Assembly (NCBI RefSeq): GCF_016908555.1
Contig: NZ_JAFBEE010000014.1
Span: 19,082 to 83,081 of the forward strand
Length of the DNA: 64,000 bases
From: Alkaliphilus hydrothermalis
GTDB taxonomy: Bacteria; Bacillota; Clostridia; Peptostreptococcales; Natronincolaceae
Direction: 5' to 3'
The notes under the pieces were generated by a model. The model was not told where the DNA came from and searched no databases. It was given only the letters and a program-made list of their open reading frames with translations. Shown piece after piece: positions 8,977 to 17,354 of this stretch; position 1 is the first letter of the stretch; each line of letters begins with the position of its first letter. The position numbers and the translations under genes were made by a program.

Positions 8977-10461
8977 TTAATACTTTACAAATTTTGATGG
9001 GTTAATTGCTTTACCATTCTTTCTTACTTCAAAGTGTAAATGGGGTCCAGTACTTCTACCAGTGTTTCCGACAGTTGCTATTTTCTGCCCCTTGTATACT
9101 CTCTCACCTTTTTTAACTAATAATTTATTAGCATGGGCATAGTAGGTTTGATAGCCATTTTCATGATCAATAATTACTAAGTTTCCATAAGCCCCGTTTC
9201 TTCCAGAAAAAGATACTCTTCCTCCATCTGCTGCTGTTATTGGTGTACCAATACTATTGGCTATATCAATACCTTGGTGCATTTTTCCCCATCTCATACC
9301 ATAGGGAGATGTTAATCTTCCACGGGCTGGACTAGCAAATATACCAGTTGCCATTGTTTTAGGTCTTGGTTTTGTACCTTTTGCAATAAGCTTTTCCGTA
9401 GGTTCCGAAACAATTTTTTCTTCTAATACTTCCCTACCTACTTCAACACCATTTTTCTTAACAATAAAAGCTTTTAATTCTTTTTTCCCCTCTAATCCTT
9501 GCTTCAGTATTTTACTATCGCCTTCATATAGAGAACTGGTTTCTTCATATTTTGTATTAAAAGGAATCGTTTCTACTAGCTCAACATACTCCTTGGTCTG
9601 TACTGATATAAATGGTTTTGGCACAACAAGGCTAATCTTTTGACCAATCTTCAATCGATCAGGATTCATGTCTGGATTTGCCTTTACAATATCCTCCACC
9701 GATAAATTATACTTACTTGCGATAGTCCAGGTACTTTCTCCACTGGCTACCTCGTGAATCTTTTCTTCATCTGTTCCTTTTATAATGTAATTGACGGCAT
9801 CCTCTTTCGTTTTAATCATGCCAGCTTCTGTGACCTTATCTACTAATTCTACTACTTCACTAAATTTAATTTCTTCGTATTTAGTACCCTCTTGATTTAA
9901 AAAAGGTGCTTTTATATTTTCCAATATTTCCTCGGCAGTCTTTCGATCCTTTACTAAAAGCACTTCCTTGCCATCTACAACCAAAGCCACCGACTTAACT
10001 TGAAAGTTTAATATACTCTTTATATTTTTAATCATATTAGCTTCTTCTGTAATCTTTGTATCATCAGCCTTAACTTGGTTAAATGTAATATTTTCTGGAT
10101 CCACCATTTCCTGCTGATAGGTATTCTCTACCTCTTCTTTAACAGCATTATAAGCCTCCCAAAAAGCTTCTTCATTCCTTACTACACCCAGTACTTTGTC
10201 ATCTAGTTGTATTTCATAAGCTGCCAATGTACCCTCCATCCAAAAGCTTGTCACTAGTGTCAAGCACAGTATCAAAGATACTAAAGCCACAGCTCCACCG
10301 AGATATTTCTTTTTGTTTAATGGACTTTGTCGATGATAAGCCGAGATCCCCGTATGTACATTTCTCTTTATCCGATGGGAAACTTTAATATATCTAACAT
10401 TAGCTCTCCTAAGAAGTAATTGTATTCTCTTTTTGTAAAGCTCCATATTCTTTTGGTTCAT
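8977..10461 (-). CDS. LysM-G5-M23 peptidoglycan endopeptidase
   Basis: Cell-wall hydrolase of 494 aa. A cytoplasmic, basic N-terminus is followed by a transmembrane helix (about 53-72), a long spacer, a LysM domain (about 235-280; GESTWTIASKYNLSVEDIVKANP), a G5-like domain (about 285-360) and a C-terminal M23 domain. The M23 zinc ligands are visible in HQGIDIA, YAHANKL and HLHFEVR. It probably cleaves peptide cross-bridges outside the membrane. GAGAGGAG precedes the ATG. A perfect WalR box lies about 100 bp upstream, as expected for a WalR-regulated wall hydrolase. Confidence 0.93.
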   Translation of the reverse strand: MNQKNMELYKKRIQLLLRRANVRYIKVSHRIKRNVHTGISAYHRQSPLNKKKYLGGAVALVSLILCLTLVTSFWMEGTLAAYEIQLDDKVLGVVRNEEAFWEAYNAVKEEVENTYQQEMVDPENITFNQVKADDTKITEEANMIKNIKSILNFQVKSVALVVDGKEVLLVKDRKTAEEILENIKAPFLNQEGTKYEEIKFSEVVELVDKVTEAGMIKTKEDAVNYIIKGTDEEKIHEVASGESTWTIASKYNLSVEDIVKANPDMNPDRLKIGQKISLVVPKPFISVQTKEYVELVETIPFNTKYEETSSLYEGDSKILKQGLEGKKELKAFIVKKNGVEVGREVLEEKIVSEPTEKLIAKGTKPRPKTMATGIFASPARGRLTSPYGMRWGKMHQGIDIANSIGTPITAADGGRVSFSGRNGAYGNLVIIDHENGYQTYYAHANKLLVKKGERVYKGQKIATVGNTGRSTGPHLHFEVRKNGKAINPSKFVKY

Positions 10462-10551
10462 TTTATAAAACTCCTCTCAAAGTTATGGGCTTGTGAATTT
10501 ATCTATAAAATTAGGGCTACAGTTCTATTTTTTAAATTTTTCTAGGACTTT

Positions 10552-10568
10552 TGTAATGATTTTGTAAT
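10552..10568 (+). promoter_or_regulatory. WalR box upstream of the M23 endopeptidase gene
   Basis: TGTAAT-GATTT-TGTAAT matches TGTWAH-N5-TGTWAH perfectly. It sits about 90 bp before the M23 start codon and is oriented opposite to that gene. Predicted by motif only. Confidence 0.5.
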
Positions 10569-10659
10569 ATTCACCCTATTATTATATAATAATTATTTTG
10601 AACTATTCAACCCCAAACTAATGTTTGCACTAAAAGTATATTTCCCAATATTATGTTTT

Positions 10660-12162
10660 TTATTCAATTTTTACATTTAGCCACTCTTCAAAGGTTGATT
10701 TTAAATCTTTTTGGCTGTTTTTTTGTAAAATCATGTAGAAGTTTTCTGTTGTGGCATTCTTAAATTTATATTCACTATAATATTCTTTTATAGCTTTACG
10801 GAAAGCTTCGTCTCCCATTTCTTGTCTGAGATGATCAATAAATAATGCACCTCTGCTATATACAATACTACTATACTCTAAAGAATTATCAAATTCTGCT
10901 AAGCTTCTCATAATCCCTTCTCCCCTATCTGCCTTAAGGTCTAAGAAATTTTCATATTGAGCCTTAATCATTTTCTCTTGGATTTGCTGCTTTATATGTG
11001 TACCATACTTTTCTTCAAAGTATAATAATGTAGAGTATTCTGTCAGGGCTTCATCTAGCCATGGTTCTGTCACCTCATTGTTGCCAACTATACCATACCA
11101 CCACTGATGAGCAATCTCATGGGCTATGACATATTCAAGTGGAAAATCTTCTTCCATTGTATATAGGCCATCACCAATCATCACTAGATTGGGATATTCC
11201 ATTCCCCCTAAGGAGAAATTACAGGCCACCACTGATAACTGCTTGTAGGGGTATTTGCCGAAAATCCGATTAAATACTTCTAAAGAATCCACTGCTACCT
11301 TTAAAGCAACTTCCTTCTTTTCTCCTTTAATCGTATAGGACTGTATTGTGGTGTCCTCTACTTTTACTCCTTTTACATCAAAGTCTTTGCTTAAAATCAT
11401 TCCAAAATCCCTAACACCCTCTGTCTTTATTTTGTAGGTGGTTATGGTATCCTTCTCCTTCTTACTTTCAATATTTCCTGTAGTTGCCAATATATATTCT
11501 GATGGAATGTCAATTGTAACTTCATATTCTGCAACTTCACTATAAAAGGGGTCTCCAATGGCATAATAGGGATCTAAATTCCAACCCTGCTGATCGTATA
11601 CTGCCAAAATAGGATACCAGTTTGTTATATTTACAGTATTGTCTCCATACCCCATTCTAGCTAATACATTAGGTAATTTAACCTCAAAGTTTATTTCAAA
11701 GGTTCTTTCCTCTCCTATTTCAATAGCTTTTTGAGGTGTCACCCTAAGAACAGTTTCTCCATCCCCCATTACCTTATGATAAATTAGTTTATTGTTCTCT
11801 TTGACATTATTTATCTTGATCCAGCCAGGATTAAATCCATTTGGATAGACAAACTCCATATCCCCCTCCTCAAATGGTACATTATTTTTCTTCTTAAATA
11901 TGTTGGGGTATATATGAAAATATACATTTTCAAAACTACTATCAAAATTATTCTTAAATGTAATCGTTTGATTACTTTTTAAAGTCATAGACCCTTCGTC
12001 AAAAACCGTCTGTATTTTATAAAGATTATATTGTTCCTCATTAATCCATATACCGGATGCCCTCTGGATAGGTGGATATTCAACGTAAAATTGAAAGCAT
12101 AAAGTTAAAAATAGTATCCCAAATACGATAACTAATGATTTGAATCTTCTGCTGAGTCTCAA
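10660..12162 (-). CDS. M1 family zinc metallopeptidase (aminopeptidase-like)
   Basis: Gluzincin of 500 aa with an N-terminal transmembrane or signal segment (about 9-26). The zinc motif HEIAHQWWYG with the distal WLDEALTEY glutamate is the M1 signature, and GGMEYPNL occupies the place of the GAMEN exopeptidase motif. The beta-sandwich N-terminal domain typical of M1 enzymes precedes it; the C-terminus is short, so this is a compact M1 protein. The TTG start follows a GGGGGGAG ribosome-binding site. Probably acts on peptides outside the membrane. Confidence 0.9.
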   Translation of the reverse strand: MRLSRRFKSLVIVFGILFLTLCFQFYVEYPPIQRASGIWINEEQYNLYKIQTVFDEGSMTLKSNQTITFKNNFDSSFENVYFHIYPNIFKKKNNVPFEEGDMEFVYPNGFNPGWIKINNVKENNKLIYHKVMGDGETVLRVTPQKAIEIGEERTFEINFEVKLPNVLARMGYGDNTVNITNWYPILAVYDQQGWNLDPYYAIGDPFYSEVAEYEVTIDIPSEYILATTGNIESKKEKDTITTYKIKTEGVRDFGMILSKDFDVKGVKVEDTTIQSYTIKGEKKEVALKVAVDSLEVFNRIFGKYPYKQLSVVACNFSLGGMEYPNLVMIGDGLYTMEEDFPLEYVIAHEIAHQWWYGIVGNNEVTEPWLDEALTEYSTLLYFEEKYGTHIKQQIQEKMIKAQYENFLDLKADRGEGIMRSLAEFDNSLEYSSIVYSRGALFIDHLRQEMGDEAFRKAIKEYYSEYKFKNATTENFYMILQKNSQKDLKSTFEEWLNVKIE

Positions 12163-12295
12163 TCTACTCCCCCCTCACATGAAAATTTATGCTATATAAT
12201 TGTATGAAATATAATTGTATATTATGTTCTAAAGGATAAAACTCTTTATGTATGTTATAATAGAGCATAAAGTTTTTAATACAGGAGGGATTCAT

Positions 12296-13393
12296 ATGGG
12301 CTTTATTATAAATCCACCTTCAATCGACTTGGGGGATACCCCTATAGAAAACATTTTTCTTGATGTCTATATGCCGATGGCCAATGGAACCTTTGTTAAA
12401 GTATATTTATTGGCTTATAAGTATGCTCTGGATACAAAATCCTTAGGTCCAGAAGAAGACAATAAGTTCAATAATGCTACCTTGGCTAAGCATCTAAAAA
12501 TTCCATTAGCAGACGTTCTGTCAGCATGGGACTTTTGGGAGGATAAACAGATTATAAAGAAGCATTTTACTTCGGAGGATGAAGATGAAACAAACTACTC
12601 AGTTGAATTTGTCAGCTTGAAACAACTCTATATTGATAACACCTATAAGCGTATTCAAGCTAAGGATAATCGTTCAAAAGCTGAAGCTGAAGAATCCTTT
12701 TCTTTAACCACTAAGGACTTGGTGGAGGCAAATCAAGTGCCGATGATTAAAGAAATGTTTGTAGAGATTAATGCCGTCATGAATAGACCTCTAGTACCTA
12801 ATGAGAAACGAACTGTCCTAGAGTGGTTTCACCAATTTAATATTGAACCACCATTAATTATTAAAGCATTTAGCTTCTGTAAGCATAAAAAGAAGATTAA
12901 AAACGTTAATTATGTAGGTGGCGTCATCCGCAACTGGTATGATCAGAACATCACCACAGTTGAGCAGCTACAGGAGTATCTATTGAAACAGGGAGAACGG
13001 TACGGAGTATATGACAGGGTCTATAAAGCCCTGGGATTTGGCTATAGATCCCCTGCTGAAGCCGACATGAAGATCATGGATCAATGGATAGATGAATATA
13101 AATTTACATTGGAAATTATCTTAAAGGCATGTGAAAATTCCAGTAAGACCTCCAATCCTAATATAAACTACATCCATAGCATATTGACGGACTGGTATAA
13201 CAAGGGTATAAAGACACTAGATGACATACAACTACTGGATGTAAAAAAAGATACTCCTTCCCCTAAGAAGCCTTTTGCTTCTACTAAGGAACCTCGTTTT
13301 AAAACTAGATTTCATCTTTCGGAGAGTCGTGGAGATAAATATTCAAATGACGAGATAGAAAAAATGCTTTTAGAAAAGCAAAAAAGAAATTAG
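12296..13393 (+). CDS. DnaD domain primosome protein
   Basis: A 365-aa protein of the DnaD/DnaB-primosome family, which remodels origin or fork DNA and helps load the replicative helicase in Firmicutes. The N-terminal winged-helix-like region (1-115) is followed by two DnaB_2-type repeats (about 150-230 and 245-320). Each ends in the signature NYVGGVIRNWYDQNI or NYIHSILTDWYNKGI. The ATG at 12296 follows AGGAGGG; the longer frame upstream lacks a ribosome-binding site. Paired with the DnaI-like gene 19 nt downstream. Both run head-on to replication, unlike most of this arm. Confidence 0.9.
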   Translation: MGFIINPPSIDLGDTPIENIFLDVYMPMANGTFVKVYLLAYKYALDTKSLGPEEDNKFNNATLAKHLKIPLADVLSAWDFWEDKQIIKKHFTSEDEDETNYSVEFVSLKQLYIDNTYKRIQAKDNRSKAEAEESFSLTTKDLVEANQVPMIKEMFVEINAVMNRPLVPNEKRTVLEWFHQFNIEPPLIIKAFSFCKHKKKIKNVNYVGGVIRNWYDQNITTVEQLQEYLLKQGERYGVYDRVYKALGFGYRSPAEADMKIMDQWIDEYKFTLEIILKACENSSKTSNPNINYIHSILTDWYNKGIKTLDDIQLLDVKKDTPSPKKPFASTKEPRFKTRFHLSESRGDKYSNDEIEKMLLEKQKRN

Positions 13394-13412
13394 GAGTAAA
13401 GGATGAAGGCTG

Positions 13413-14393
13413 ATGAAGAATAATAAAAGTTTTATAAACGACATTTTAAGGGATTTAGAAAGAAGGAGGGACAAAGCCAAAAGAGAAAAGGAACAACGAA
13501 TAGAAGAAATCTATTCAAAGATTCCCCGCATTGCTGAAATAGACAGCGAGATTACACGAATTAGTATTAACATTTCAAGATCTATTTTGAATCAAGCGGG
13601 TGACCCTACAAAAGCCCTCAGTGAATTAAAGTCAAGGCTTGAGGTATTGAAGCAGGAAAAGGCCTTCCTCTTAACAGAGAATAATGTCCCAGTGCAATAT
13701 CTAGAGGAACAATATCAATGTGCCCAATGTCAAGATAGGGGTTTTTTAACTACTGGTGAGAAGTGTAGCTGTCTAAAACAACAGCTGATCAACAGGGCTT
13801 ATTCTATGTCCAATTTGACAAATGTTCTTTCAAAAGAAAACTTTCAATCCTTTAATATAAATTTATTTTCAAATGAATCTGTGGCAGGTCAAGACCTAAG
13901 TCCAAGAGAAAATATGCTACAAGTACTAAATGTATGTGAGGGATTTGTCTTTAATTTTGAAAAGAATAATGAAGAGAATTTATTATTCTATGGACCTACA
14001 GGGCTAGGTAAGACCTTTTTAACGAATTGTATCGCTAAAGCACTACTGGATAAGGGAAAAATCGTAGTCTATCAAACAGCCTTTAAGATATTTGAAGTCC
14101 TTGAAGGTATTCGATTCCACAATGCTCAAGATAAGAGTAGTTACCAACTATTATTTGATGCTGACCTACTGATTATCGACGACCTGGGTACAGAGATTAC
14201 CAACACCTTTACCAATAGTGAGTTATTTAATATTATTAATAGTAGATTATTGGCAAACAAAAAAACCATCATCTCCACCAATCTAACCCTAAAGGATATC
14301 ATGACAAGTTATGATGATCGTATATTCTCTAGACTATTTTCTAAATATACTCTACTAAAATTCTATGGAAATGATTTGAGATGGCAAACTTAA
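13413..14393 (+). CDS. DnaC/DnaI-like AAA+ helicase loader
   Basis: A 326-aa ATPase likely to load DnaB helicase. The N-terminal part is basic and coiled, followed by a zinc-binding cluster CAQCQDRGFLTTGEKCSC (about 108-125) and an AAA+ domain with Walker A GPTGLGKTF (about residue 195) and Walker B LLIIDDLGTE. This is the DnaI layout. It forms a two-gene unit with the DnaD-like gene. A strong hairpin terminator follows. dnaB itself lies about 5 kb downstream on the opposite strand. Confidence 0.9.
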   Translation: MKNNKSFINDILRDLERRRDKAKREKEQRIEEIYSKIPRIAEIDSEITRISINISRSILNQAGDPTKALSELKSRLEVLKQEKAFLLTENNVPVQYLEEQYQCAQCQDRGFLTTGEKCSCLKQQLINRAYSMSNLTNVLSKENFQSFNINLFSNESVAGQDLSPRENMLQVLNVCEGFVFNFEKNNEENLLFYGPTGLGKTFLTNCIAKALLDKGKIVVYQTAFKIFEVLEGIRFHNAQDKSSYQLLFDADLLIIDDLGTEITNTFTNSELFNIINSRLLANKKTIISTNLTLKDIMTSYDDRIFSRLFSKYTLLKFYGNDLRWQT

Positions 14394-14406
14394 AAAGACA
14401 TATAAC

Positions 14407-14448
14407 AGGGCATCCTTTATAGATACAATATCTGTAAAGGGATGCCCT
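14407..14448. terminator. Terminator after the DnaI-like gene
   Basis: AGGGCATCC (14407-14415) pairs with GGATGCCCT (14440-14448); the arms extend inward through TTTA/TAAA and TATAGATA/TATCTGTA. It also lies at the end of the opposing membrane-protein gene. Confidence 0.6.
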
Positions 14449-14453
14449 TAAAA

Positions 14454-14894
14454 TTACTCAACTTCATCTTTCTTTATGTATTTATTTTTCCCGTTATATC
14501 CCCCCACAAGTACTCCCAAGAACCCAAAGTAATATAGCATTAAATTTATATCCAACTGGATTAATGCCTTAAAAGAAAAGACTATTCCAATGCTTGTAAA
14601 TAAGTACATTACAGCATTTACAACGCTAACTAAAACGTTTCTTCGATGTTCTTCCCCTACACCAGACCCTTCCCATCTAGCCACAGATGTTCTAATATTC
14701 ATTACAACAACAAACCTAGAGAAAGTATGTATAAACACCGACATTATCACAGACCCCAATAAAAAAGAAAGGTTTTGTTGTAGATTACTACTAATCGGTC
14801 TGACCAAAACTACCCCACAAGCAATCAGTATTAGCAATACATGAGTAAACAGTACCATTTTCTCTAATTTTGATATTTTTAATTTTAATCCCAT
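14454..14894 (-). CDS. Small four-helix membrane protein of unknown function
   Basis: A 146-aa protein with four predicted transmembrane segments (about 13-32, 42-62, 84-104 and 112-132) and charged ends. The ATG at 14894 is chosen because TTGAGGGGG lies just upstream; the longer frame would run back through the tRNA terminator. The size and layout resemble ATP-synthase subunit-I-like proteins, but there are no atp genes nearby, so no function is assigned. Confidence 0.65.
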   Translation of the reverse strand: MGLKLKISKLEKMVLFTHVLLILIACGVVLVRPISSNLQQNLSFLLGSVIMSVFIHTFSRFVVVMNIRTSVARWEGSGVGEEHRRNVLVSVVNAVMYLFTSIGIVFSFKALIQLDINLMLYYFGFLGVLVGGYNGKNKYIKKDEVE

Positions 14895-15021
14895 AGCTTT
14901 CCCCCTCAAAAGAATTAATATTATATAGGAAGAATTGGACCACCATCTATTTCTAATATATCTCCAATCGACCTTCCACAATATATTATTTTTTACATAT
15001 TTAGTATAACACATCCACACA

Positions 15022-15052
15022 AAAAAACCTTACTCAAAAGAGTAAGGTTTTC
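15022..15052 (-). terminator. Terminator after the tRNA pair
   Basis: AAACCTTACTC and GAGTAAGGTTT form an 11-bp stem with an AAAA loop, followed on the minus strand by a T-run. It lies just beyond the CCA end of tRNA-Glu. Confidence 0.85.
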
Positions 15053-15063
15053 ATATGGCTTAT

Positions 15064-15138
15064 TGGTGACCCCTAGGGGAATCGAACCCCTGTTACCGCC
15101 GTGAAAGGGCGGTGTCTTAACCGCTTGACCAAGGGGCC
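15064..15138 (-). tRNA. tRNA-Glu (TTC)
   Basis: 75-nt cloverleaf with encoded CCA. Acceptor GGCCCCT/AGGGGTC, anticodon stem CCGCC/GGCGG with loop CTTTCAC (anticodon TTC), and T-arm AGGGG-TTCGATT-CCCCT. Confidence 0.97.
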
Positions 15139-15194
15139 AGTTCAATTCAGAAACCCCCGGTATTCCTCACCAAGAACAACTGAATTATAGGTAA

Positions 15195-15270
15195 TGGTGA
15201 CCCATCCGCGACTCGAACGCGGGACACCCTGATTAAAAGTCAGGTGCTCTACCGACTGAGCTAATGGGTC
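15195..15270 (-). tRNA. tRNA-Lys (TTT)
   Basis: 76-nt cloverleaf with encoded CCA. Acceptor GACCCAT/ATGGGTC, anticodon stem CCTGA/TCAGG with loop CTTTTAA (anticodon TTT), and T-arm CCGCG-TTCGAGT-CGCGG. First gene of the tRNA pair. Confidence 0.97.
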
Positions 15271-15293
15271 AGATGTACTAGCCACAGTTATAT

Positions 15294-15322
15294 ATAATAT
15301 AGTATTCTTCGACATATGTCAA
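15294..15322 (-). promoter_or_regulatory. Promoter of the tRNA-Lys/tRNA-Glu unit
   Basis: On the minus strand a consensus TTGACA (15322-15317), a 17-nt spacer and TATTAT (15299-15294) lie about 24 bp before tRNA-Lys. Confidence 0.75.
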
Positions 15323-15431
15323 CACATTTTGTCGAAAAAAATTACTGTCTGATTTTATTTTTTATTCTTGATTTCCTTAGGCTACAAATTTAGACTGGGA
15401 TTTCATGTTAACAAAAACGGCTACAACTAAA

Positions 15432-15469
15432 ACACCCCACCCTCCTCATATCTTAGAAAAGTGGAGTGC
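15432..15469 (-). terminator. Possible terminator after purA
   Basis: On the minus strand CACTCCAC and GTGGGGTG can form an 8-bp stem (one G-T pair) around a 20-nt loop, followed by TTTT. It is weak because of the long loop. Confidence 0.4.
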
Positions 15470-15495
15470 TACTTATGTCATTGCTTTATTTATAC

Positions 15496-16779
15496 TTACA
15501 AGATCTCTTCACGAATAATCGTTTGATTTCTCTTAGGACCTACAGAGATGATTTTCACTGGTACCTGTAGATATTCTTCGATTGCTTTAATATAGTTTTT
15601 AGCGTTTTGAGGTAGGGCTTCATAGGTTTCTACGTTACTGATGTCCTCATGCCATCCATCTATCTCTTTATAGACAGGAGTACATTCACCCAACACCTTT
15701 AAATCTGCAGGGAAGTGTTGTAGAACCTCACCTTTGTATTCATATCCTACACACATCTTAATTTTATCAAATCCACTTAAAACATCCATCAGCATTAAAG
15801 AGATGGAAGTTAGACCATTGATTCTTGAAGTATACTTCACCATTACCCCATCAAACCAACCGCATCTTCTTGGTCTACCTGTAGTCGTACCAAACTCATT
15901 CCCTTTAACTCTAATATTGTCACCTGTTTCATCATGTAATTCTGTAGGGAAAGGACCACTACCTACTCTCGTGGTATAGGCTTTAACTACCCCTATAATC
16001 TCACCCATTGCATTAGGTCCAACTCCAGCACCTACACAGAATCCACCAGATGTAGGATGAGAAGAAGTAACGTAAGGGTAAGTCCCTAAATCAATATCTA
16101 ATAATGTCCCTTGAGCTCCTTCAAATAAAACCTTTTTACCAGAGGTTAAGGCATCATGTACGATCACAGTCGTATCTTTAATATAATTCTTTAAACGGTC
16201 TATATACCCGCAATAATTATCATACATTTCTTGAGGGTCAAAGCCTTCACTTTCATAGAACTTTTCAATCAGCTTATTTTTACGGGTAACCTGAGCAAAT
16301 AGTCTAGTTTTGAAATGTTCTTTATCTAACAATTCCCCCAAACGAATACCAGATCGTTCGATTTTATCCATATAACAAGGACCGATTCCCTTTTTAGTTG
16401 TACCGATCTTGTCTTCTCCCCTTGCTTCTTCTTCCAAAGCGTCTATCTTCTTGTGATAAGGGAAGATTACATGTACTCTTTCATCAATCATTACATTAGA
16501 GGTATCTATTCCTTGGGCTTCTAGTATATCTATTTCCTTTAAAAACCCTTCTGGATCAAATACAACCCCATTGGCAATTATATTCTGTTTATCGTTATAA
16601 AGAACGCCAGAGGGTAACAAATGAAAAGCATATTTCTTATCGTCAACAATCACTGTATGGCCGGCATTATTTCCACCTTGGGCCCTTACAACGACCTCTG
16701 CCTTACCTGCTAAATAATCAATAATCTTTCCTTTACCTTCGTCGCCCCATTGAGCTCCTACTATTACAACTGATGGCAT
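15496..16779 (-). CDS. purA: Adenylosuccinate synthetase
   Basis: GTP-dependent conversion of IMP and aspartate to adenylosuccinate in AMP synthesis; cytoplasmic. The 427-aa protein begins MPSVVIVGAQWGDEGKGK, the conserved GTP/IMP-binding start. It carries GGNNAGHT, the catalytic-loop segment GTTKKGIGPCY, and the TTTGRPRRCGW region. Full family length. The ATG at 16779 is preferred to one six codons upstream because GGGGTGGG lies directly before it and family members begin here. Monocistronic; possible PurR-like boxes lie about 90-130 bp upstream. Confidence 0.97.
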   Translation of the reverse strand: MPSVVIVGAQWGDEGKGKIIDYLAGKAEVVVRAQGGNNAGHTVIVDDKKYAFHLLPSGVLYNDKQNIIANGVVFDPEGFLKEIDILEAQGIDTSNVMIDERVHVIFPYHKKIDALEEEARGEDKIGTTKKGIGPCYMDKIERSGIRLGELLDKEHFKTRLFAQVTRKNKLIEKFYESEGFDPQEMYDNYCGYIDRLKNYIKDTTVIVHDALTSGKKVLFEGAQGTLLDIDLGTYPYVTSSHPTSGGFCVGAGVGPNAMGEIIGVVKAYTTRVGSGPFPTELHDETGDNIRVKGNEFGTTTGRPRRCGWFDGVMVKYTSRINGLTSISLMLMDVLSGFDKIKMCVGYEYKGEVLQHFPADLKVLGECTPVYKEIDGWHEDISNVETYEALPQNAKNYIKAIEEYLQVPVKIISVGPKRNQTIIREEIL

Positions 16780-16863
16780 TTTCCCACCCCTATTCAAATA
16801 ATGTTTGTATTAAATCGAACATCCATACACAATATTATCATAGACACCCCATATAGTCAATAA

Positions 16864-16907
16864 ATAGTCGAATGTTATTTAATTAAAGTCTATTAATATT
16901 CGATTTT
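16864..16907. promoter_or_regulatory. Possible inverted PurBox pair upstream of purA
   Basis: Two CGAA cores in inverted orientation, at 16864-16876 (9 of 13 positions of AWWWCCGAACWWT) and 16895-16907 (11 of 13 in reverse), are about 18 nt apart, close to PurR operator geometry. The matches are imperfect. A further TCGAACAT copy lies near 16816. Confidence 0.25.
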
Positions 16908-17004
16908 GATTGTTTCTACTTTTTTTTATTTGATTTATTTTCATTTATTAGTGTGCCCTAGGTTATTATTATTTTCCTAATCCCATAAAATAATAGATAA
17001 GAAA

Positions 17005-17044
17005 AAAATAAAGTTAAAGGCTACAAAGCCCTTAACTTTATTTA
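17005..17044 (-). terminator. Terminator of the selenoprotein gene
   Basis: A long stem (AAATAAAGTTAAGGGCT pairing with AGGCTTTAACTTTATTT apart from small mismatches, 4-nt loop) ends on the minus strand in a T-rich run. It begins 10 nt after the TAA at 17054, marking that stop, not the internal TGA, as the gene end. Confidence 0.85.
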
Positions 17045-17053
17045 TAAGTATTA

Positions 17054-17257
17054 TTATTTTCCTTCAAAATGCTTATTTAAATCATCAACTAATTTGCTTA
17101 CATCTATTCCGTGAACTCTACCAGCATCTCCGATGCTTTCCATTGTAGCACCTGGTCAGCCAAGGCAGTGTAATCCATACTTCATGAAAATTGATGCAAC
17201 TTCACGATCCATTCTTAAAACATCCATGATTGTCATATCTTGAGTAATCTTTGCCAT
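17054..17257 (-). CDS. DUF1858-type small selenoprotein (in-frame UGA read as selenocysteine)
   Basis: A 67-codon frame beginning MAKITQDMTIMDVLRMDREV is interrupted only by TGA at codon 34 (17158-17156) within HCLG-U-PGATMES, and then continues in homologous sequence to TAA. Ordinary DUF1858 proteins have GxxCxGC at this point, so the TGA replaces the second cysteine of a CxxC pair and gives a CxxU redox motif. After 24 further nucleotides the minus strand has a perfect 6-bp hairpin AGCATC-GGA-GATGCT, within the distance and loop type of bacterial SECIS elements. The gene has AGGAGGG, its own TTGATA-N17-TAATAT promoter and a strong terminator. The family is known; use of Sec is inferred. Simple decay is less likely because everything else is intact. 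Confidence 0.85.
17123..17158 (-). promoter_or_regulatory. Putative bacterial SECIS element with its UGA codon
   Basis: From the UGA (17158-17156) there are 24 nt to the GGA loop of hairpin AGCATC/GATGCT (17137-17123). Bacterial SECIS hairpins lie within the reading frame just after UGA with a G in the apical loop. Folding and SelB binding are inferred. Confidence 0.65.
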
Positions 17258-17292
17258 TTGTTTCCCTCCTCTTATTATAGACTTTATTAATA

Positions 17293-17321
17293 ATATTACC
17301 ATTATTTATAGAAATTATCAA
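17293..17321 (-). promoter_or_regulatory. Promoter of the selenoprotein gene
   Basis: On the minus strand TTGATA (17321-17316), a 17-nt spacer and TAATAT (17298-17293) lie about 36 bp before the ATG. Confidence 0.65.
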
Positions 17322-17354
17322 TAATACTTTTATTAATTAACAATAAAATATATG

